Below are positions 58,789-64,000 of a DNA stretch of 64,000 bases, one piece after another; the first letter of the stretch is position 1, and each line of letters opens with the position of its first letter. This stretch comes from Tritrichomonas foetus. Taxonomy: Eukaryota; Parabasalia; Tritrichomonadida; Tritrichomonadidae. The translations under genes were made by a program, and so were the position numbers. The stretch is from positions 22,501 to 86,500 of the forward strand of contig MLAK01000197.1 of NCBI GenBank assembly GCA_001839685.1, read 5' to 3'. The notes below the pieces were generated by a model that saw nothing but the letters and a program-made list of their open reading frames with translations, did not search any database and was not told the origin of the DNA.

Positions 58789-59653
58789 ATGTTATTTTAT
58801 ATTATTTATTGTCATCACTTATTGTTTTTGATGTGTTATTTTAAGGGAAGTTATTTTGTTTAATAGTGTAAAAATTATGTTTTTAGAATCAATTTACCAT
58901 ATAAATTATTTTTATTATTATCTGTGCTTGAATGTCTGCCTGAACAAAATATATGATATTTTTGTACAAGAAGGTAATGCCATAGATGATGAAGACAACG
59001 ACTACCTATCATATTGAGAGTATCTTTTTCATAGCTTTATTTGGTGCTAAAAAAAGCATTGATTTATTATATGGTCAGAAATATATTAAATCAATCTTTT
59101 GATAATGACTTTTGAATGGTCTGGGTTTGATTGTTTCACCAAATCTTTGCTGAAAAATAAAATAAATATTTCTTTTTAATACTTAAACTGAGCATATACA
59201 GGTCATTAGGCGTCTAAAAATTTCATGATTACTTCCGAAAAAAAAAAATGATTATTATTTCTATTCATTATAATTTTTTCATTGAAAAAAGTTTTTGAAT
59301 GAATAAAATTATATATTTCAGCTTGTTTTATGTATCGTTTCTGTGCGTTTGTAATGAAAAAATGTATTATCATGTCTCTATTTCTACATACACTTCTATT
59401 TAGTAAAGAGACAAAAAATCATGGTATGAAAGTTAAATCTTCAGTAAAATCACAAAATTTCAACCATTAATTTATTTTTACGATAAATTGAAACAAAATA
59501 ATATAACTGTAACTCAAAAAGCTTCTTTTTATTTTCGCAAACATCAATATTTGTCATTTGGTATTCAAAATTTAGAAGGTTATTTTATAAATTCCAATTT
59601 GAAAAGCACATTTAAATCAAAAATTATATCGGTCACATCAAACATATTTTCAA
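58789..59653. other. Intergenic spacer
   Basis: 865 bp, AT-rich with short A and T runs. A 60-codon frame at 59488-59670 overlaps the phosphatase start in another phase and is not called. No RNA gene or repeat recognised. Confidence 0.45.
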
Positions 59654-60841
59654 ATGAGGTCTCAATATGAGCATTGCTTCATGCAATTTTCTCAGTTACT
59701 TCATGATGATATTGATTCGTTGGCACATGGAAATACTAAATTAAAGCTAAACATCATTCCAAAAGCAATGGTTGCATCAATTTTATTTGATAACCGCATT
59801 ACCTTTGATAGTGAGCCTATTTTATTAAAAATAAACCAGCCAGTTGTTGTTGTAGGTGACTTACATGGACATATTCTCGATTTATTACGAATTTTCCAAA
59901 AATATGGTCTTCCACCCATTCAAAGATATCTTTTCCTCGGTGATATCGTCGATAGAGGACAATTTTCATTGGAGACTGTTATATTTATCCTTCTTTGTAA
60001 AGTTATGTACCCTGAACATATTTTTATTATTCGGGGCAATCATGAATTTGAAACATTATGTTCAAGGCTTGGATTTCTGGCAGAAATTGAAAGTTTGTAT
60101 CCCAATTCTGGGTTATTTGATGATTTCATTAAATGTTTCGATTATATGCCTCTTGCAGCAGTTATTTGTGATAATATTTTATGTGTTCATGGTGGAATTG
60201 GTCCAAATATGTCAAGTCTAAAAGATATATCAAATATTAAAAGACCAATTCATGATTTTTCTCATCCAGTAACCGAAAGTTTAGTATGGTCTGATCCAAC
60301 AGATAAATCTTTTTCATACGTTCCATCGCACAGAGGAAAAGGATATATTTTTGGTCGTGATGCTTTAAGATCTTTTTTAAAGGCATCAAATATGACGGGA
60401 TTAATAAGAGGACATGAATGCGTTCATGAAGGAGTTAAAACGCAATTTCATAAATCACTTATTACAATATTTTCGGCATCAAATTATTGTGGCCAGACTA
60501 GAAACAATGCTGGCGTTTTAGAAATCAATGAAAATGGAATCCTTTCTGCTAAGACTTTTCCACCTTTGAAATATCTGAAAAGGTCATGTGCTCAATTTGA
60601 ATGTAAAGAAAACAACCTATCTTCTTACAGCTCCACAAGGATTAATATACATTCTTTAAATCCAATTATTAAAAAACATATCAGATTAGCTCAAGCAAAC
60701 TCTTTTAACCATATACCACTGTATTCCCAATCAAGAATGGTAGCATTCCCTATTAATAATGGTTTTTCGTCTAAAGAAAACGATGAGAAAGTCGAAGATA
60801 TTGATTTGAAATCTATATTACCAAAATTGCTTCAAATGTGA
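59654..60841 (+). CDS. PP1/PP2A-like Ser/Thr protein phosphatase
   Basis: 395 residues from ATG 59654; ATG 59681 (MQFSQLL) is an equally plausible start that shortens it by nine. The phosphatase core at about 60-300 has the metallophosphatase set: GDLHG (68-72), GDIVDRG (97-103), RGNHE (near 130), HGGIGP (near 180), WSDPTD, and RGHE (near 250), all metal ligands present, so it should be active on phospho-Ser/Thr with two metal ions. Two family hallmarks vary slightly: GDLHG for GDIHG and GDIVDRG for GDYVDRG. The last 85 residues are an unrelated polar tail. Protozoa carry many PP1/PP2A/PPEF-like copies; the exact subclass is unsure. The PP1 helper-protein groove cannot be judged here. Confidence 0.93.
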   Translation: MRSQYEHCFMQFSQLLHDDIDSLAHGNTKLKLNIIPKAMVASILFDNRITFDSEPILLKINQPVVVVGDLHGHILDLLRIFQKYGLPPIQRYLFLGDIVDRGQFSLETVIFILLCKVMYPEHIFIIRGNHEFETLCSRLGFLAEIESLYPNSGLFDDFIKCFDYMPLAAVICDNILCVHGGIGPNMSSLKDISNIKRPIHDFSHPVTESLVWSDPTDKSFSYVPSHRGKGYIFGRDALRSFLKASNMTGLIRGHECVHEGVKTQFHKSLITIFSASNYCGQTRNNAGVLEINENGILSAKTFPPLKYLKRSCAQFECKENNLSSYSSTRINIHSLNPIIKKHIRLAQANSFNHIPLYSQSRMVAFPINNGFSSKENDEKVEDIDLKSILPKLLQM

Positions 60842-61069
60842 GTGAAATTGTGTAAATATTTTAAAGTCTAACAATAATAAAAATATGTTCATTGGAGTCT
60901 ATTAGAAAAAAATTTCTGATTCTTATGTTTTAAAAATATTCATGCAAAAAATAATATCTCAAAAGAAAAAAATAATAGTGATAAGTGTTAAATATAAAAA
61001 TGAGTACATTACGCACATAAAAATAATTTTATAAACAAATTACAAACAAGTTTATATAACATACAATAA

Positions 61070-64000
61070 TTATATTTTTCGAATGGAAATCATACATCCA
61101 TTCATTCGATTATGAAGGTTTAATGATCCACTACTAATCATTGAATCAATATATTCTTTTTTTGGAACTTTTCTTACAGAACAAGCCCTTCTTTCTGAAC
61201 ATGTTTGATTGAATTCCAACTCATTTTTTGATGTGGAACTGGATCTTCTGAACTTGGTTTTCCGAGGAGACTTAAATTTGCTTTTTGTTTTTGTTGCTTT
61301 GACGGCTTTATTCACTTTTGTACTATTTTTATTTAGTTGGACTTTATCGTTATCATACCAAATTTCAAATTTTGAACGGGGGTCAAGAAACGGCATTTCA
61401 TTATAATGGAAAGAAAATAAATTGTTTCTATTGGTGGATGTTTTCGAATGTGAATTTTGATCGGTCTGTGAATCTATTGAGGTATTATTTTTGATTTGAT
61501 TTTTAATTCTTCCTGGGCTTCTCTTACTCACAAATGATGGTTGATTGTTAGGAATTTTCTTTTCAGTATTTCGTGGTGCTTTATTGAATCTAAATCCATG
61601 ATCAGTTGACGTTTCAAATTTTTTATTCAGTTTTGATCCCAATTTCACAGAATTTTGAATGATTTTTTCTGGCTTTTGTTGATTTATTTTAGGACTTTGA
61701 TCGAGTTGTTGAGTCACTGGAAATTCTGTAATGTATGATTTCACAAAAATTGGTGTTTGAGGTGAGACTGGTCTTATTGGTGGTTTTGGTAAGTGAAATC
61801 CTTCATCAACAATAGTTTGTGGTGTTTCTTGAACAATTTCTCTTTTCAACTCATCATTTTGAGTACTTACATAAATTTCTTGGAGAAGTCTAAGTGATTC
61901 TTCAATTTTATCACGATTAATTTCTGATTTTTGTTGAATTGTCAAAGCTTCAGAATTAGATGAATGATGAAACATCAAATTTTCTTCTGATAACGATTCA
62001 CTCTCAATGTGATTAATTTCATTATCATTTATGTTATCAATAGAAATGTTTTCATGATTTACAAATGAATCATTGGATCTGATAGATGATTCTGATGAGC
62101 TTATATCCACCGTTTTATGATCTTCTTTTGAGAATTTTGATTGAAGGTAGGAATGTTTTTCTGAAGAGGTTTCGATCTGATATTCGCAGTCTGTGTCCGA
62201 GTGAGGTGCAGAAATGCTTTCAATTGCATATGGATGAGTTGCATCACATGTTGGTTCAATTGGAATTATAATATCATTTTTGTCATTATGATAACGTTTT
62301 ATTTTCTCACTTATATTTGAATCAGAAGATTGTTTCAGATTAATTTCATTTTGATCAATTTCATTTTTGGTATTTTGATTTTCATTATTTTCTTGATGGT
62401 CATTAAAATCATTTTGTTCAATTTCACAGAGTCGTTGCTCAACTCCAATGAATTCATTATCTTGAACATTATCATCAGAAATTGAGACAGTGATATCTTC
62501 TTCCAACATTTGTCCATGATTTGTTAGATCAGTGTCAGACAAATGATGGATTTCATCGTTTTCTTGAGGGTGACTAATATCGCTTTCTTGGATTTCATTT
62601 TTAACAATTTTGGCATGAATCTGGGATTGCTCAATTGTTGACTCATGTTGAATAGTATGATTTAACGATTTAATTTCGTTGTTCTTCAATTCTTTTTTAC
62701 TTGAAGAATTTGTATAATCTTTAACTGGAAAATTAGTCAAAGAATGATTCGATTCTGATTGTTTGATATCATTTTTGCTTTCATATTCAAATGATGATTT
62801 TGAAGCTTTTGGAATGTGAATTAAAGGGTTTTTAGTGCTGGCTTTATTTCTATTTCGAATCATCTTGGTTCGTTCATTATTTAAAAATTCTTCGGGTGAT
62901 TGTTTTTCAAATATTTGTGAATTTGATCTCTTAATGGTAATTTTTTTTGGGAGTTGGTCTTTTGGTTCCATTTTTTTCTCTGACAATGAAGAAATATATT
63001 CAATGAATTTATTTACTGCAGTAATAAAAATTGTATCTTTTTCAATTTCATTTTTAAGTCTAGTCTTTTCAAAATCAGTTTTTTCAAGATTTGTTCGCAT
63101 CTCGTTTTCGAGAGTTTCATGTTTTTTTTCAAATAGTTGTGATTGTTCACTGATATCATCAACAACACCTTGAACAGTTGCTAAACGGTTATTTATTGAG
63201 TTTAATTCAATATCTTTTTCAATCATTCTTTGATTTATTCGTTTATTAGCATTTTCACACGTTGCTTTTAACATTTCAATTGATTGTACAAGATTATTTA
63301 TTGTGACTTCAGCTTTTAATGATTCATTTTCTTTTTTACGAGCTACAATATTTTTTATATCGTTAACGGTATTCTCCATTATCGATTTAATTAATTCAAT
63401 ATCATCTGCATGCGATTGTTTCATAATTTCAATTGCGTATTGAACATTCATACCTTTCTTTTTTAAATTCATTTCTAATTGTCTATTGGATTTATTTTTA
63501 GTGTTTGTGAATTTTGCAGTTGTTCGATCTGAACTTCCTTTGGTGGTTCGAACAATAGTTAATGTTTTATTTTTTTCTGTGGCTAACGTTTGAAACTGAG
63601 CTGCGACCAAATCTTTTTCTAATTGTTTTTTCATTGCTTCAATATTCGAGAGACTCAATCGCATATCTTCATTTACTATTCTAATTTCTTCTTCCCATTT
63701 TGCTTCTGCTTTGGTATATTCTTCATCAATTTCATTTGCACGCTTAACAATTTCACCTTTGGATTTACTATTATGTCCATTTCTAAATGCATTGTAAGTA
63801 TTAGTAAGCGAATTAATTTCATTTACCAATTTTTCTTTCTTTGTTTCCCATTCTTCTGTAACATATTTTTGTCTTTTTGCTTGCTGAATCATTTCAAATG
63901 ATTCACTTGAAGATAATTCTTCTAAAGTGGAACTCAATTTTTGATATTCTTTGTCTAAATTCTTATATTCATTATTGACATCATTATATTTCTTGTCAGC
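61070..64000 (-). CDS. Coiled-coil and disordered protein, 5' end beyond the window
   Basis: The frame stays open to the right edge: codons between 63938 and 64000 read ADKKYNDVNNEYKNLDKEY, so the start lies outside and the apparent TTG start at 63937 is not real. The visible part is about 976 residues. The N-terminal side is a long coiled coil (LEELSSSESFEMIQQAKRQ, EEEIRIVNEDMRLSLSNIEAMKKQLEKDL). The middle and C-terminal half are Ser/Asn/Gln/Lys/Glu-rich and probably disordered, with SH3-like proline patches (PKPPIRPVSPQTP) and basic segments (RNTEKKIPNN, KSPRKTKFRRSSSTSK). A conserved-looking NEMPFLDPRSKFEIWYDNDK lies near the end. No family is recognised; a cytoskeletal linker is a guess. 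Confidence 0.8.
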   Translation of the reverse strand, partial: ADKKYNDVNNEYKNLDKEYQKLSSTLEELSSSESFEMIQQAKRQKYVTEEWETKKEKLVNEINSLTNTYNAFRNGHNSKSKGEIVKRANEIDEEYTKAEAKWEEEIRIVNEDMRLSLSNIEAMKKQLEKDLVAAQFQTLATEKNKTLTIVRTTKGSSDRTTAKFTNTKNKSNRQLEMNLKKKGMNVQYAIEIMKQSHADDIELIKSIMENTVNDIKNIVARKKENESLKAEVTINNLVQSIEMLKATCENANKRINQRMIEKDIELNSINNRLATVQGVVDDISEQSQLFEKKHETLENEMRTNLEKTDFEKTRLKNEIEKDTIFITAVNKFIEYISSLSEKKMEPKDQLPKKITIKRSNSQIFEKQSPEEFLNNERTKMIRNRNKASTKNPLIHIPKASKSSFEYESKNDIKQSESNHSLTNFPVKDYTNSSSKKELKNNEIKSLNHTIQHESTIEQSQIHAKIVKNEIQESDISHPQENDEIHHLSDTDLTNHGQMLEEDITVSISDDNVQDNEFIGVEQRLCEIEQNDFNDHQENNENQNTKNEIDQNEINLKQSSDSNISEKIKRYHNDKNDIIIPIEPTCDATHPYAIESISAPHSDTDCEYQIETSSEKHSYLQSKFSKEDHKTVDISSSESSIRSNDSFVNHENISIDNINDNEINHIESESLSEENLMFHHSSNSEALTIQQKSEINRDKIEESLRLLQEIYVSTQNDELKREIVQETPQTIVDEGFHLPKPPIRPVSPQTPIFVKSYITEFPVTQQLDQSPKINQQKPEKIIQNSVKLGSKLNKKFETSTDHGFRFNKAPRNTEKKIPNNQPSFVSKRSPGRIKNQIKNNTSIDSQTDQNSHSKTSTNRNNLFSFHYNEMPFLDPRSKFEIWYDNDKVQLNKNSTKVNKAVKATKTKSKFKSPRKTKFRRSSSTSKNELEFNQTCSERRACSVRKVPKKEYIDSMISSGSLNLHNRMNGCMISIRKI

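Noticed and set aside
59488..59670. 60-codon frame overlapping the phosphatase start
   Set aside because: Different phase, low complexity, no known motif; the phosphatase frame is certain.
1..64000. tRNA, rRNA or mobile-element sequences
   Set aside because: I looked for box-B-like TTCRANNC sequences, transposase motifs and long terminal inverted repeats in the spacers and saw none convincing; a covariance-model scan would be decisive.
1..64000. Spliceosomal introns
   Set aside because: No GTATGT...ACTAACACACAG pair was noticed, and every large gene is one continuous frame; the two broken genes are not repaired by any visible intron.

Overview
The window looks like nuclear DNA of a trichomonad (parabasalid) protist. 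Evidence: it is strongly AT-rich, every recognisable gene is a long uninterrupted reading frame without visible introns, spacers are short and AT-rich, and the gene content is eukaryotic and trichomonad-like: a very large Sel1-repeat protein, a BspA-type leucine-rich repeat protein, TKL, CAMK and STE kinases with degenerate members, a giant HECT ligase and many coiled-coil proteins. Tritrichomonas or Trichomonas are the likeliest genera; I cannot decide between them by eye. There is no mobile element, rRNA, CRISPR array or tRNA that I can recognise.

Layout. 1-4.2 kb: Sel1-repeat gene, cut by the left edge and interrupted by an in-frame TAA. 4.4-9.6 kb: HMG-box protein, TKL kinase with a helical C-terminal half (minus), Rab-like GTPase. 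10.4-18.7 kb: GBF/BIG-type Arf exchange factor, UBE3A-like HECT ligase with AZUL finger, small membrane protein (minus), type II glycosyltransferase-like protein, HSBP1 homologue (minus). 19.1-29.7 kb: FH3-like coiled-coil protein with 138-bp repeats, CAMK-like kinase, BTB/LRR_5 protein, small Cys-rich protein (minus), OSR1/SPAK-like predicted pseudokinase. 30.1-36.5 kb: large helical-repeat gene interrupted by an in-frame TGA, then an unrecognised protein (minus). 36.8-46.2 kb: a 3123-residue HECT ligase (minus). 46.9-64 kb: type I membrane protein, double-PHD/SET-like chromatin protein (minus), 1629-residue coiled-coil protein, Q/E-rich repeat protein with trichomonad-type coiled coil, PP1/PP2A-like phosphatase, and a coiled-coil protein (minus) that runs off the right edge.

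The genes are not an operon or a pathway cluster. They are independently transcribed housekeeping and signalling genes: ubiquitin ligation (two HECT), phosphorylation (three kinase-fold proteins, one phosphatase), membrane traffic (Rab-like GTPase, Arf GEF), chromatin (HMG box, PHD/SET-like) and cytoskeleton-like coiled coils. The most notable observations are two otherwise intact long genes each split by one in-frame stop, a Set3/MLL5-type PHD/SET protein whose catalytic motif is lost, an OSR1-type pseudokinase, two coding tandem-repeat arrays that look recently expanded, and a repeated L..FF..YD motif in a disordered protein.
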